This document shows, piece by piece, positions 7,833 through 15,091 of a stretch of DNA of 64,000 bases. The stretch comes from a virus. Numbering within the stretch: the first letter of the stretch is position 1; the number at the start of each line of letters is the position of its first letter. Under the pieces are notes generated by a model. That model saw nothing but the letters and a program-made list of their open reading frames with translations, was not told the DNA's origin and ran no database searches. The position numbers were made by a program, and so were the translations under genes. The stretch lies in IMG/VR virus record IMGVR_UViG_3300036861_000495, positions 1 to 64,000 of that record; one strand, given 5' to 3'.

Positions 7833-8360
7833 CTACAGCAGGTCCCAGTTCGCGCGCAAGAACGTTTCGATCCCCTTGCCGGGTTGGTAGGCCGGATAGT
7901 TGAATGCGAATTCGGTCGCGGCCCGGGCGAAGTCAGACGACTCGATCACCTTCGCCCTCTTTGCCAACCACAGGAGCGCCAGGGACGGCGCCCGGCTTAG
8001 GCCCTGGTTGCAATGGACGATCACGCCCGGCCCTGTCGGATAGCCTGGCCCTTTTCCGTCCGGGTCGCACTGGTGGTACATCCATCGGTCCAAAAAGTCC
8101 AAGGCTGTCTGAAACGACAGCAACTGGAATAGCGGCACCGGCGGGTCGATCAGATTTAACACCAGGTGCTCGTTTCTTTCGCCTCGCAGGCACGACAAAT
8201 ACTCCGGATTTAGCTTGTTCGGAGACCTTGTCCCCACTGCCAGCGAGTGGCACGGATCTTTGCAGCCGTGAATCATCGCCGGCTTGTCTGACTGGCGTGT
8301 GGTCCAGTGGCGGCAATCCGTCACGTTCCCGATCCAGAGCCTCGGATGTACCTCGACCAT
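7833..8360 (-). CDS. Dual-specificity protein phosphatase-like
   Basis: 175 residues. It begins MVEVHPRLWIGNVTDC, as many small dual-specificity phosphatases do, and carries the catalytic P-loop VIVHCNQGLSRAPSLALLWL (HCx5R) near residue 117. The general-acid Asp is probably in LNLIDPPVP about 40 residues before. The family removes phosphate from Tyr/Ser/Thr or from RNA or glycans. A ribosome site (AGAGAGG) precedes ATG 8360. It lies between the ParB-fold gene and the initiator. The phage substrate is unknown; host kinase signalling or capping are possibilities. Confidence 0.78.
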   Translation of the reverse strand: MVEVHPRLWIGNVTDCRHWTTRQSDKPAMIHGCKDPCHSLAVGTRSPNKLNPEYLSCLRGERNEHLVLNLIDPPVPLFQLLSFQTALDFLDRWMYHQCDPDGKGPGYPTGPGVIVHCNQGLSRAPSLALLWLAKRAKVIESSDFARAATEFAFNYPAYQPGKGIETFLRANWDLL

Positions 8361-8553
8361 TAACTGTTACCTCTCTGGCCGGCGGATGACCGGCCGCGGC
8401 ACCAATCGCTAGCACAAGCCCGCAACGACACTGATGCGCGCCGATGTGGCCCCGGGGCTGTATGCACCAATGCGCGATCCCAGTCGGCCCAGGCACCAAG
8501 TTCAAATCCCGACACCCCGGCATCTCGGGGCGCAGGTCCGGCAGCCAGGTCAC
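7933..8553 (-). CDS. Small Cys/His protein; long frame overlapping the phosphatase gene
   Basis: The frame starts at GTG 8553 in a GTGA overlap with the ParB-fold gene, typical of real genes here. Residues 1-65 fill the otherwise empty 8361-8549 stretch and contain CIQPRGHIGAHQCRCG, a Cys-GHxGxH pattern seen in small phage and actinobacterial zinc proteins. The frame then stays open for about 430 nt on the same strand across the phosphatase gene, where its composition looks like a shadow. Either a truly overlapping gene or a frameshift ends it near 8360. The N-terminal part is the believable section. Confidence 0.35.
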   Translation of the reverse strand: MTWLPDLRPEMPGCRDLNLVPGPTGIAHWCIQPRGHIGAHQCRCGLVLAIGAAAGHPPAREVTVNGRGTSEALDRERDGLPPLDHTPVRQAGDDSRLQRSVPLAGSGDKVSEQAKSGVFVVPARRKKRAPGVKSDRPAGAAIPVAVVSDSLGLFGPMDVPPVRPGRKRARLSDRAGRDRPLQPGPKPGAVPGAPVVGKEGEGDRVV

Positions 8554-9341
8554 CCCAAGAGCCCTTTGCCTTCTGGGAGCGGAAACTGCTCTGACGTTGC
8601 CGCATAGATGCGGGTCAGCACTTCCCCGACAGAGAATGCCTTCAGGGCGCGCTCGGTCTTCCAGTAGATTTCGGCGTTGATGGTGCCGTTGCTGGCTCCC
8701 ACCATGTCCTTGAGGAAGCCCCTGAAGTGCATCATGGTGGCCTCTTCTTGCTTGGGGAGGCCACCAGCTAGAACCGCTGCGGCCCGCTCCAGGGTGGCGG
8801 AAGAGAGATGATAGTAGGCACGCCCGAACACCGATCTCACTGGAGCGATGTCCACACCCTTGCCGCCCCTGGACAAGAGCTTGGTGGCGTATCGGATGGC
8901 CAGTTCGTGTTGTTTGAAGAACGCCCTGGCTGCGTTCAAGCTGCTCGGCCTCAAGCTGGGGGCACCAGCCCGAGACATCTGGTTGGCCGTCGCCGACTCG
9001 GCTGCTGAAATCGAGACGTCGTCCACGATTCTCATGGTATCCGCCAGCGTGCGTCCGCGCTGTTGGTCGATGGCGGAGACCGCCTCATCCGATAGCCCAT
9101 AAGCCACCATCATCCACACGCCGCGGTTGGCCCGGATGATCGCCAGAAGCCGGTGCTGGCCGTCGCGTAGCCGGCCCTTATCGTCGAACGCGATCCCCTG
9201 ATGATGCAGATAGAATCTGCCGGCGAGGATGTCCGATGCCAACCTCGCGACGTCGTACTCGTTGATCTTCTTGTTTTTGTGGTTAAGAGCAAAGTACGCT
9301 TCTGCCAATGCCGGGTCGATGTACTGCTGCTCGATTCTCAT
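8550..9341 (-). CDS. ParB/sulfiredoxin-fold phage protein
   Basis: 263 residues from ATG 9341, chosen because AAGGAG lies just upstream and the family begins at MRIEQQYIDPALAEAYF; earlier codons look non-coding. FYLHHQGIAFDDKGRL is followed by RDGQHRLLAII, the DGxHRL box of ParB-like N-domains that bind nucleotide. The rest is helical. Homologues occur widely in phages and genomic islands with no settled role. A 13-bp palindrome (GAGCGG-C-CCGCTC, 9382-9394) lies in the gap upstream and could be a regulatory site. Confidence 0.65.
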   Translation of the reverse strand: MRIEQQYIDPALAEAYFALNHKNKKINEYDVARLASDILAGRFYLHHQGIAFDDKGRLRDGQHRLLAIIRANRGVWMMVAYGLSDEAVSAIDQQRGRTLADTMRIVDDVSISAAESATANQMSRAGAPSLRPSSLNAARAFFKQHELAIRYATKLLSRGGKGVDIAPVRSVFGRAYYHLSSATLERAAAVLAGGLPKQEEATMMHFRGFLKDMVGASNGTINAEIYWKTERALKAFSVGEVLTRIYAATSEQFPLPEGKGLLG

Positions 9342-9414
9342 GACGGTCTCCTTACGCCCTGATAGTGGCTGGATGTGTGTAGAGCGGCCCGCTCCCCATG
9401 ATGCTGCACTTTTG

Positions 9415-10662
9415 TTACGCCCTGTACGGACCCGGCGTAAAGGTGAGCCCGGACGTCTCGAATTCCGCCCGGTCAATTTTCCAATGAGGCTTCGAGTCAA
9501 CCTCAAGTGTAACCATCGGAAAACACGTGCGAACGACACTGCAATACGAACACGGGAAGCCTAACTCCACCGTCGATAGATTGCCGGTCGACTGGCAGTC
9601 AGGGCACGCCTTTGACCCCTTCTTCAACAGTGCGTGGCCGCCCTTGGCGCGGGTCTGGATGCCGGTGCCGTCGCAGGTCGCGCACGCGAAGCTAGGACCG
9701 TACTGACGGAACACATCTTTCGAGCCAGGGCCAGCGTCGCCGCTAAAGAGAAGGGTGCGGCGAACATGATCATGGATCAGCCCCAACATCTCCTCGTCGA
9801 ACGGATTGTCCACGGAGGCAAGATCCCAGTCAGCATCAGCCGGAAGTTCCGGCTCCGTGCCATCTTTCAGAGAGAACTCCTCCGATATCCCATTCAGCTT
9901 GGTGATGGTCAGCCTCTTGCGCTTATGCCGGCGCGAAAAGTCCAGCTCCACCAAGTGGTGAGTTTCTTTTCTCTCCACAACCATCAGCACATCCAAGCGG
10001 GTCGCCTCGACGAAGCCTATCAACTGTGCCAATCGGCTCCAGCCAAGCCGCCCCAGCAAGACGTCTCGAAACCCGAAATTCGACATGCTCTTGCCTTCGA
10101 CCACGACAAGCCGGTCGCCGATCTTGGCGATCCAGTCCACGAACGTCGGAACCCAGACACACGAACGCTCGGAGTCGACGACGAAGCCCAACATCTTGCC
10201 GCACCAACCGTGTTCCTTGCGATTATCTCGTGAGATACCAAGATCGCAGGATGGACACGGGAGCAGCTTGATTTTGAGCCGGCCGTCTACCGGGCGCACG
10301 TAGGGCGGCACAAAGCCCGGGCGAGACGTACCCCACACCTTCCGTGTCTCCACCAAGTTGAGCAGTGTCACCATGTCGACACCGTCGAGCGGCACCGGGA
10401 AGTAGAACGGTTCCTGTCGCAGGCCGGTCAGATTCGGGATGGACTTCCTGAAGACGTCGTTCAGCCACTCTTCCTCGATGTGGCCATGATCGAAGCGGAT
10501 GATGTCACGTGGCTTGAGAGGCTCCGGATGCGACTGCTCCGGGAACCGCTGGAACTGAAGGGCGGCCGTGCATGACCCGAGCGCGGACCCAGTAGGGTTG
10601 CCGCGGAACTTCCTCTCAGCGGCTAGGCCGGCGTAATACTGTCGAATCGCCTCGACGATCAA
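9415..10662 (-). CDS. Cas4/AddB-type PD-(D/E)XK nuclease with 4Fe-4S site and extra zinc fingers
   Basis: 415 residues from a TTG start in a TTGA overlap. The nuclease core is VPTFVDWIAKIGDRLVVVEG then KSMSN (Asp, Glu-x-Lys) followed by a Q-rich helix. Cys31 (LGSCTAALQF) together with the C-terminal CSYCSVVRTC (C-x2-C-x5-C) gives the four iron-sulfur ligands of Cas4/AddB/Dna2. Two extra cysteine units are inserted: CPSCDLG...WCGK near 135-155, and a DnaJ-type CATCDGTG...CPDCQSTG near 330-365. Likely a 5'-end-processing recombination exonuclease. It sits with other recombination-type genes. Confidence 0.75.
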   Translation of the reverse strand: MIVEAIRQYYAGLAAERKFRGNPTGSALGSCTAALQFQRFPEQSHPEPLKPRDIIRFDHGHIEEEWLNDVFRKSIPNLTGLRQEPFYFPVPLDGVDMVTLLNLVETRKVWGTSRPGFVPPYVRPVDGRLKIKLLPCPSCDLGISRDNRKEHGWCGKMLGFVVDSERSCVWVPTFVDWIAKIGDRLVVVEGKSMSNFGFRDVLLGRLGWSRLAQLIGFVEATRLDVLMVVERKETHHLVELDFSRRHKRKRLTITKLNGISEEFSLKDGTEPELPADADWDLASVDNPFDEEMLGLIHDHVRRTLLFSGDAGPGSKDVFRQYGPSFACATCDGTGIQTRAKGGHALLKKGSKACPDCQSTGNLSTVELGFPCSYCSVVRTCFPMVTLEVDSKPHWKIDRAEFETSGLTFTPGPYRA

Positions 10663-10862
10663 GCCCGGCCCTCCTCCTTCTTCGGCTTGCGAGCACGAAG
10701 AACCTCCTGGATGTTCTCGATCTGTTCTTTAGCATGTTCTGCGGTTGCGATCAACAGCCGATCCTGTAGCTTGTCGCCGACGCCATCTCTGGCGCGCAAC
10801 GCTTCGATGAGATGCCGCACAGCCCTGAGAGCCTCTTCCTTTGCGTTTACGCTCGCGTTCAC
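10659..10862 (-). CDS. Small coiled-coil protein
   Basis: 67 residues from GTG 10862, mostly one charged helix (AKEEALRAVRHLIEALRARD) ending in a basic tail. It overlaps both neighbours by 4 nt, between the RDF-like gene and the Cas4-like nuclease, and may be an accessory subunit of either. Not recognised. Confidence 0.5.
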   Translation of the reverse strand: MNASVNAKEEALRAVRHLIEALRARDGVGDKLQDRLLIATAEHAKEQIENIQEVLRARKPKKEEGRA

Positions 10863-11962
10863 ACTACCCTCCTCTTGTTAGCTTTGAGGCGGATCACCTG
10901 AGCCAGCACGTCCCGTCCAACTTTGCCGCCGGCCTCCGCCTGTTCTAGGGCGTCGCCCTGGGTCTTGATCTGCTGGCCGGTTACGTTGTCCACGCTCCCG
11001 TAGAGAGCGCTCAAATACAGGCCATAGGTAGTCGAGTCCACGCCGATACCCTTGGCCGCCAGGAATAACCCCTCGATCGTCCAGCCAACCACTACCCTGT
11101 CCATCGACGCCTTCACGGCCGCGTTGATATCCTGCTGCAGCGGCTTAATCTTGTCCATGGTTGGTGATGCAGGCGCCCAAGCACCCTCCGCCGGGGTGCG
11201 TTCGACGGCGGGGCCCATTGCCTGGGTCGCCTGCACGTCCTCGATCGGGACTGTCTGCGCTTCCTCGATCGTTTCAGAATCATCGGCCACTGGGGCTCCC
11301 GGGAGCATCATCATCTCGATCTTGGCACCCAGTGACCGGCGATAGTTGAAGACGTCGGCATAAGAAATTGGTGCAGTCAAGGTGGGCACGTAGATCGTTT
11401 GCCGCACCATGCCCTTGACTTTATCGTGACGCTGCGTCTCTTGCTGCTCCAGGCGAAGCAGGAATGGGATGCCGCGCAATCCCCCGAAGGTCGCCGTGAA
11501 GTGGTCGAGCGCCGAATTCAGGGACACGATGGCTGTCCTTCCATGACATACCAATTGCCAGACGCCTAGTTGCTTGACCTCCGGCAGGAGGAAATTGAGC
11601 ACCGCTGTCGGCTTGCATTGCGGCTTGTCTCCATCCAGGTATTCGCACGGGCAGGAACGCTCCACCAGTTCCCCTTGATCGCTCCAGCGTCGCGCCGTCT
11701 CGCCGTTGCCGGCACAGAAGAGACCGCCGCCGGAACGGTACATTTTTAGCTCCTGCGGAAACAGCTTTTCCTCGTCGTCCAGGGGGAACATGATGCGCAG
11801 TTCCTTGGGCTGGACTCCGAAGACCTCCTGGACTATGTCGGGGCAGACAAAATAGTCCGTGGCCCTTGGATATGGCTTACCGTTGGCCGGCGTGACCATA
11901 ATCCCTAGCTTGATCTTGCCGGCCCTCGGCAACCGGCGCTTCTCGGAGAGTCCTTTTATCAC
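10859..11962 (-). CDS. Conserved phage protein, possibly Gp3-type recombination directionality factor-like
   Basis: 367 residues from GTG 11962, chosen for the GTGA overlap and because the sequence before it is the shadow of the upstream gene. It starts VIKGLSEKRRLPRAGKIKLG, then has KPYPRATDYFVCP, KELRIMFPLDDEEKLFPQ and a four-cysteine region (CAGNG ... CPCEYLDGDKPQCK), so a zinc-bound fold is likely. This arrangement recalls phage proteins annotated as phiC31 Gp3-like directionality factors. That is from memory and tentative: no serine integrase is in the window. The C-terminal third is Ala/Pro rich. Confidence 0.5.
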   Translation of the reverse strand: MIKGLSEKRRLPRAGKIKLGIMVTPANGKPYPRATDYFVCPDIVQEVFGVQPKELRIMFPLDDEEKLFPQELKMYRSGGGLFCAGNGETARRWSDQGELVERSCPCEYLDGDKPQCKPTAVLNFLLPEVKQLGVWQLVCHGRTAIVSLNSALDHFTATFGGLRGIPFLLRLEQQETQRHDKVKGMVRQTIYVPTLTAPISYADVFNYRRSLGAKIEMMMLPGAPVADDSETIEEAQTVPIEDVQATQAMGPAVERTPAEGAWAPASPTMDKIKPLQQDINAAVKASMDRVVVGWTIEGLFLAAKGIGVDSTTYGLYLSALYGSVDNVTGQQIKTQGDALEQAEAGGKVGRDVLAQVIRLKANKRRVV

Positions 11963-12780
11963 AGCGCCTGCACCGCGAGCGATTCTTTCTGGTACGCCTC
12001 GATCCCAGGGATGCGGGCATTGATCTGCGCGGCCGTCTGTCCTTCTCGGGCCAGGAGTATGACGAGCGCCCGTATTGCCTTCTCGTCCGGCACCTTGAGA
12101 CTGTTCGGCACTAGCGCCGCGTCGACTATCTTGATCTCCCACGTCTTCTTCGTGGTCGACTTCGCCTCTTCAGTCACGGTCTGGCCTCGCGGCGCCATGG
12201 CCTCGACGCGCAGCGCTGCCGCTGCGACGGTGTGCGTGGCGGCGACTTGGTCAGCCTCGGCGGCTTTGTCCAGGGCCGCAGACACAGCCTCGGTATCCTT
12301 GACAGCGTCGGCTGCGAGGGCCGCTTGCATGGCGGCGTCCGCAGCGCGCTTGGCATCGATGGCGGCTTGTTGAGTGATGGCAGCCTGGCGCGCCTTTTCC
12401 GTGGCCACCACACGCTGTTCACGGTCAAAGCTAAGTACGCGATCGCGCAGGAGAGTGTCGGCCTGGGTCACAGGCAGCATGACATCGCGGAAGGCATTGG
12501 TGAGGCGTTCCTTCCATGCCTCGGCCGGTTTGAGAGCGTCGCGACGTGCAGTCTCGGCCTTCTTGATGATGGTGGCTATCCTGCCAAGATAGGTAACAGC
12601 CTTGCCCTTGGACTCGGCGTCTGTCACCAACATCAACTTGGCGGCTAACAGGATCGCGGCGGCCTGGTCCCGGTACTCCTTGACGGCCGACTCAGAGTCG
12701 ATCAGAGCCGGCACCTTGGGCGCGACTCCAGGCACCAGGGCCTGGCTACCGATGGGCGTCTCTTCGTATTCCAGGGCCAT
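11959..12780 (-). CDS. Long helical coiled-coil phage protein
   Basis: 273 residues. The centre (about 60-200) is almost entirely heptad-like helix, rich in Ala and Lys (KAETARRDALKPAEAWKERL then TNAFRDVMLPV). It resembles a conserved coiled-coil family found beside single-strand annealing and recombination genes in phages. The C-terminal 50 residues form a separate small domain (EIKIVDAALVPNSLKVPDE). It precedes the RDF-like protein in the same operon. Function not known. Confidence 0.6.
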   Translation of the reverse strand: MALEYEETPIGSQALVPGVAPKVPALIDSESAVKEYRDQAAAILLAAKLMLVTDAESKGKAVTYLGRIATIIKKAETARRDALKPAEAWKERLTNAFRDVMLPVTQADTLLRDRVLSFDREQRVVATEKARQAAITQQAAIDAKRAADAAMQAALAADAVKDTEAVSAALDKAAEADQVAATHTVAAAALRVEAMAPRGQTVTEEAKSTTKKTWEIKIVDAALVPNSLKVPDEKAIRALVILLAREGQTAAQINARIPGIEAYQKESLAVQAL

Positions 12781-12803
12781 ACTGTTCTCTCCTGTGGTGG
12801 GCT

Positions 12804-12830
12804 GGGAGCCCGGCCAACCGCCGAGCTCCC
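12804..12830 (-). terminator. Intercistronic hairpin, possible attenuator
   Basis: GGGAGC-C-CGGC, loop CAACC, GCCG-A-GCTCCC: an 11-bp stem with one C/A mismatch between the Gly-rich secreted gene and the coiled-coil gene. There is no U run, so it may be an RNA processing or weak termination site. Confidence 0.35.
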
Positions 12831-12840
12831 GACCACGAAC

Positions 12841-13593
12841 TCAGCTTTGGGTCTTATCGTCGCTACGTGGCGCCTGCGGATCATCCTCGCCGCGTGGCGC
12901 CTGCGGTTCATCTCCGCGGGGCGCGAAATAGATCTTGTCGTCCAGCTTGTCACCGAGGCGTGCGCCCTGCACTCGGTTCAAAGTCGCGGCAGCAGCAGTC
13001 GGCAGCGAGACACCGGCCTGCTTCAGAGCCGCCGCCACCTTCTCATTCTGTGCCAGCAAGAGCAGCGCCGCCTGGGACTGGCCGAGCCCCTGAAGGGAGC
13101 GGGCGTACATCCTCAGCTCGCAGTCACTGGACTTCCACGTCGTGCCAAACGTAATGCCGAAGCCTAAGAGCCCATTCGATCCGCTCCCGCCGCCCGACGT
13201 CGATCCCATGCAAGTCTCAGGCGCGACGGCAAGCGCCGGACCGAAAACTGCCGGCGCAGACGCGGGCGAGATGATCTCGACGGACTGCTTCGACGAGGCA
13301 TCGGACGCGGTAGTGGCCGACGCCGAATTCGTGTTGGTGTTGGTGATCGCGTTGTTGGCGCTACCGCCGTATCCCTGGCCGCCCTCACCGTAGCCACCCT
13401 GGCCGCCCTGGCCGTTGCCACCCTGGCCACCGTTCCCCCCTTGACCGCCGTTTCCGCCGTTGCCGCCCTGACCGCCGTTGCCGCCCTGACCGCCGTTGCC
13501 CTGGTTCTCGGCGAATACGACGGCGGGAGCGAGCACCATCACAAAAGCGAGAACCGCCGCAACCAACCCCACCGACGCCACTTTCCTGTTCAT
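12841..13593 (-). CDS. Secreted Gly-rich repeat protein
   Basis: 250 residues. Residues 1-28 form a classical Sec signal peptide ending VVFAEN. About 45 residues of NGGQGG/NGGNGGQGG repeats follow, then a Ser/Thr/Asn linker and a conserved domain starting PETCMGSTSGGGSG, then FGITFGTTWKSSDCELRMYA, near residues 125-160. The Cys-Met-Gly start plus a later Cys is a pattern in a poorly described phage and prophage protein family. The tail has repeats of QAPRGDD type. Placed at the start of the left-arm leftward operon, facing the rightward gene pair, so it is likely transcribed from the divergent gap. Periplasmic or surface role inferred. Confidence 0.7.
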   Translation of the reverse strand: MNRKVASVGLVAAVLAFVMVLAPAVVFAENQGNGGQGGNGGQGGNGGNGGQGGNGGQGGNGQGGQGGYGEGGQGYGGSANNAITNTNTNSASATTASDASSKQSVEIISPASAPAVFGPALAVAPETCMGSTSGGGSGSNGLLGFGITFGTTWKSSDCELRMYARSLQGLGQSQAALLLLAQNEKVAAALKQAGVSLPTAAAATLNRVQGARLGDKLDDKIYFAPRGDEPQAPRGEDDPQAPRSDDKTQS

Positions 13594-13728
13594 CCTGTCT
13601 GTCCCCCTGCTTGATTAAGAGTAAACTGCGCTGAACACAATGCGCATACTACACGGAATCCACGGGTAGGCGCAAGAGTGAATGTGCGCCGTTGCGATGG
13701 TGAACCGTAATGTGGTTAAGTACCGTCC
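13594..13728. promoter_or_regulatory. Divergent promoter region
   Basis: The only divergent gap in the window, 135 bp and less GC-rich than the genes. Leftward, TTGTGT and TTAATC are separated by 16 bases before the Gly-rich gene, whose ribosome site is GGGGGA. Rightward, TTGCGA and TTAAGT are 18 bases apart before ATG 13729. Both matches to sigma70 sites are weak. The position is stronger evidence than the motifs. Confidence 0.4.
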
Positions 13729-14055
13729 ATGGATGACAAGCTAGTGACCGCACAGAGACAGTCGAAGCGGAACTCGCGATTCATAAAGGACTGGAACAAG
13801 GGTCTCGACCCGGAAGTCTTGAAGGAGAAATACAGCCTGTTCAACAGGCGCTCCGTATTCGATCTAGCGTCTCTGCTACGGCGTCTAGGCCATCCGATCC
13901 AGAAGCGGACTGTATATGTCTCCCGGCGGGCTATCTTGGCCACCATGACACAGGATAGAACTAGCGGTGTGGCGCCGGCCATCATCTTAGATGCACAAGG
14001 GAAACCAACAGGGGTGATTATGGACCCGCTGACTAGGAAGAGGAAACAGAAGTAG
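13729..14055 (+). CDS. Rightward small basic protein, HTH-like
   Basis: 108 residues. The N-terminal part is basic and helical (KRNSRFIKDWNKGLDPEVLK then LASLLRRLGHPIQKRT), reminiscent of a helix-turn-helix. The C-terminus (APAIILDAQGKPTGVIMD then PLTRKRKQK) matches the end of the zinc protein at 1207-1575. It is the first of only two genes on this strand, so it is expressed separately from everything else, as expected for a regulator. No family was recognised. Confidence 0.55.
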   Translation: MDDKLVTAQRQSKRNSRFIKDWNKGLDPEVLKEKYSLFNRRSVFDLASLLRRLGHPIQKRTVYVSRRAILATMTQDRTSGVAPAIILDAQGKPTGVIMDPLTRKRKQK

Positions 14056-14285
14056 TGGACCTCAGCCTCGCGCCGACGGATGACCTTGTAGGTGAACTCG
14101 TGCGCCGCCATGACTACGGAGTTGTCGCGATAGTGAGGGAGGGGGAGCACGGCGAGGGGACGTTTACGGTGCGTCGCCGCTGGTTCGGCAAGGAGCACGC
14201 CTGCGTCGGCGTGGCTATGGATCTCGTCCACTACATCCTCCGCGGGGTTCACGACACGAAGGAGCCCATCTCCGATGAAGACTGA
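14055..14285 (+). CDS. Small rightward phage protein
   Basis: 76 residues from GTG 14055, which overlaps the previous stop by one base (TAGTG), so the two are coupled. The N-terminus LAPTDDLVGELVRRHDYGVV resembles many small phage proteins that begin with a DDL-x-x-EL-x-R-R helix followed by a beta strand. It ends 3 nt from the leftward gene at 14289-14468, making a tail-to-tail junction with no room for a terminator between. Confidence 0.55.
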   Translation: MDLSLAPTDDLVGELVRRHDYGVVAIVREGEHGEGTFTVRRRWFGKEHACVGVAMDLVHYILRGVHDTKEPISDED

Positions 14286-14288
14286 CGC

Positions 14289-14468
14289 CTAACCGTGTAT
14301 TCCTAGCCTCCGACTAAGGCAGTAAGAGCACTCTTGCGATTTCCAGTAGTAGGTGTCAGGACCAAGCCTGAAGGCTTTGGTGATCGTCCACCGGTGACCC
14401 AGCCACGAACAGAGTAGCCAGCCAATAAGCCGGTGCCGAAGCCTGCGCGGCCGAGCTAGGCGGCGCAT
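14289..14468 (-). CDS. Small Cys/His protein (59 aa)
   Basis: Open frame from ATG 14468 to TAG 14289, 59 residues. A basic amphipathic start (RRLARPRRLRHRLIGWLLC) is followed by GHRWTITKAFRLGPDTYYW and KSQECSYCLSRR. The C...GH...C-x-x-C order suggests one zinc site of a type common in tiny phage proteins. It is the last gene of the lysis-end operon. Confidence 0.6.
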   Translation of the reverse strand: MRRLARPRRLRHRLIGWLLCSWLGHRWTITKAFRLGPDTYYWKSQECSYCLSRRLGIHG

Positions 14469-14484
14469 CGTGGCATCAGGCGAC

Positions 14485-14769
14485 TTACTTCTGCGGCGGA
14501 GTACCGATACCTAGCTTCTGGGCCAGGTTGACCGCGACGTCACCGGTGAAGTAGGCGATGACGGCGATCATGACCGCCTGCTGGAGCAGGCCCGCATTCG
14601 GCGGCAATGCGATGATCGGAAAGAGAGGGTACAGCACCCCGACAGCGCCGCCGATCAGAATGTCCGCAACCGACTTCCTGCTAAACGTGATCTGATCATT
14701 TGCCGTGACGGCTTTGAGAGAGCTACCCGCGATGCCTCCGAGGGCAAGGGCGATGCTGGTGACGTCCAT
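14485..14769 (-). CDS. Holin-like membrane protein
   Basis: 94 residues from ATG 14769, chosen for its GGAGGTACGCC ribosome site; the longer upstream frame is a shadow. Two or three hydrophobic helices are visible (SIALALGGIAGSSL, LIGGAVGVLYPLFPIIALP, LLQQAVMIAVIAYFTGDVAV) and a short charged tail. Small size, multiple helices and position next to the endolysin fit a holin. Confidence 0.55.
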   Translation of the reverse strand: MDVTSIALALGGIAGSSLKAVTANDQITFSRKSVADILIGGAVGVLYPLFPIIALPPNAGLLQQAVMIAVIAYFTGDVAVNLAQKLGIGTPPQK

Positions 14770-14936
14770 GGCGTACCTCCAGTCATTGTTGATGGAACTG
14801 CGTTCCGTGATTTCAGGATAGCGCAGATCACGCCGGTCAGGGCCAGAAATGTTGTCATGGCGGCACAGACCATCGCGATGAGCCCGGCCGTGGCCGACGT
14901 CTGTGCGGAAAAGAGCACCAGATCGCGAATCTCCAT
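14655..14936 (-). CDS. Single-span membrane protein overlapping the holin-like gene
   Basis: 93 residues from ATG 14936, sharing one base with the stop of the zinc-ribbon gene (TGATG). Residues about 18-42 form one strong membrane helix (GLIAMVCAAMTTFLALTGVI). The last ~40 residues overlap the holin-like gene in another frame and look low-complexity. It could be an antiholin, a spanin-like part or a second holin. Confidence 0.45.
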   Translation of the reverse strand: MEIRDLVLFSAQTSATAGLIAMVCAAMTTFLALTGVICAILKSRNAVPSTMTGGTPWTSPASPLPSEASRVALSKPSRQMIRSRLAGSRLRTF

Positions 14937-15091
14937 CAAATCGCCTGACGCCGGCCGTCGCGCCAACCACACGGGCACACCCACAGGCGGGCCACCGGGT
15001 CGAAGTGCGCCGTGTCCCGACCGCAGTCGATACAGTGGTTCGGGTTATTCGCCGGCTTCTCGTCTTGCCTCTGGCCGCGTTCAATGATCAC
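14936..15091 (-). CDS. Zinc-ribbon microprotein (51 aa)
   Basis: Starts at GTG 15091 in a GTGA overlap with the endolysin stop and ends in a TGATG with the next gene. NHCIDCGRD ... LWVCPCGWRD gives CxxC and CxC knuckles. It is the coupled link between endolysin and holin-like genes; role unknown. Confidence 0.6.
   Translation of the reverse strand: MIIERGQRQDEKPANNPNHCIDCGRDTAHFDPVARLWVCPCGWRDGRRQAI

Noticed and set aside
13716-14252. Leftward 178-codon frame opposite the rightward pair
   Set aside because: The rightward pair has a one-base start/stop coupling and plausible protein composition; the opposite frame looks like a shadow.
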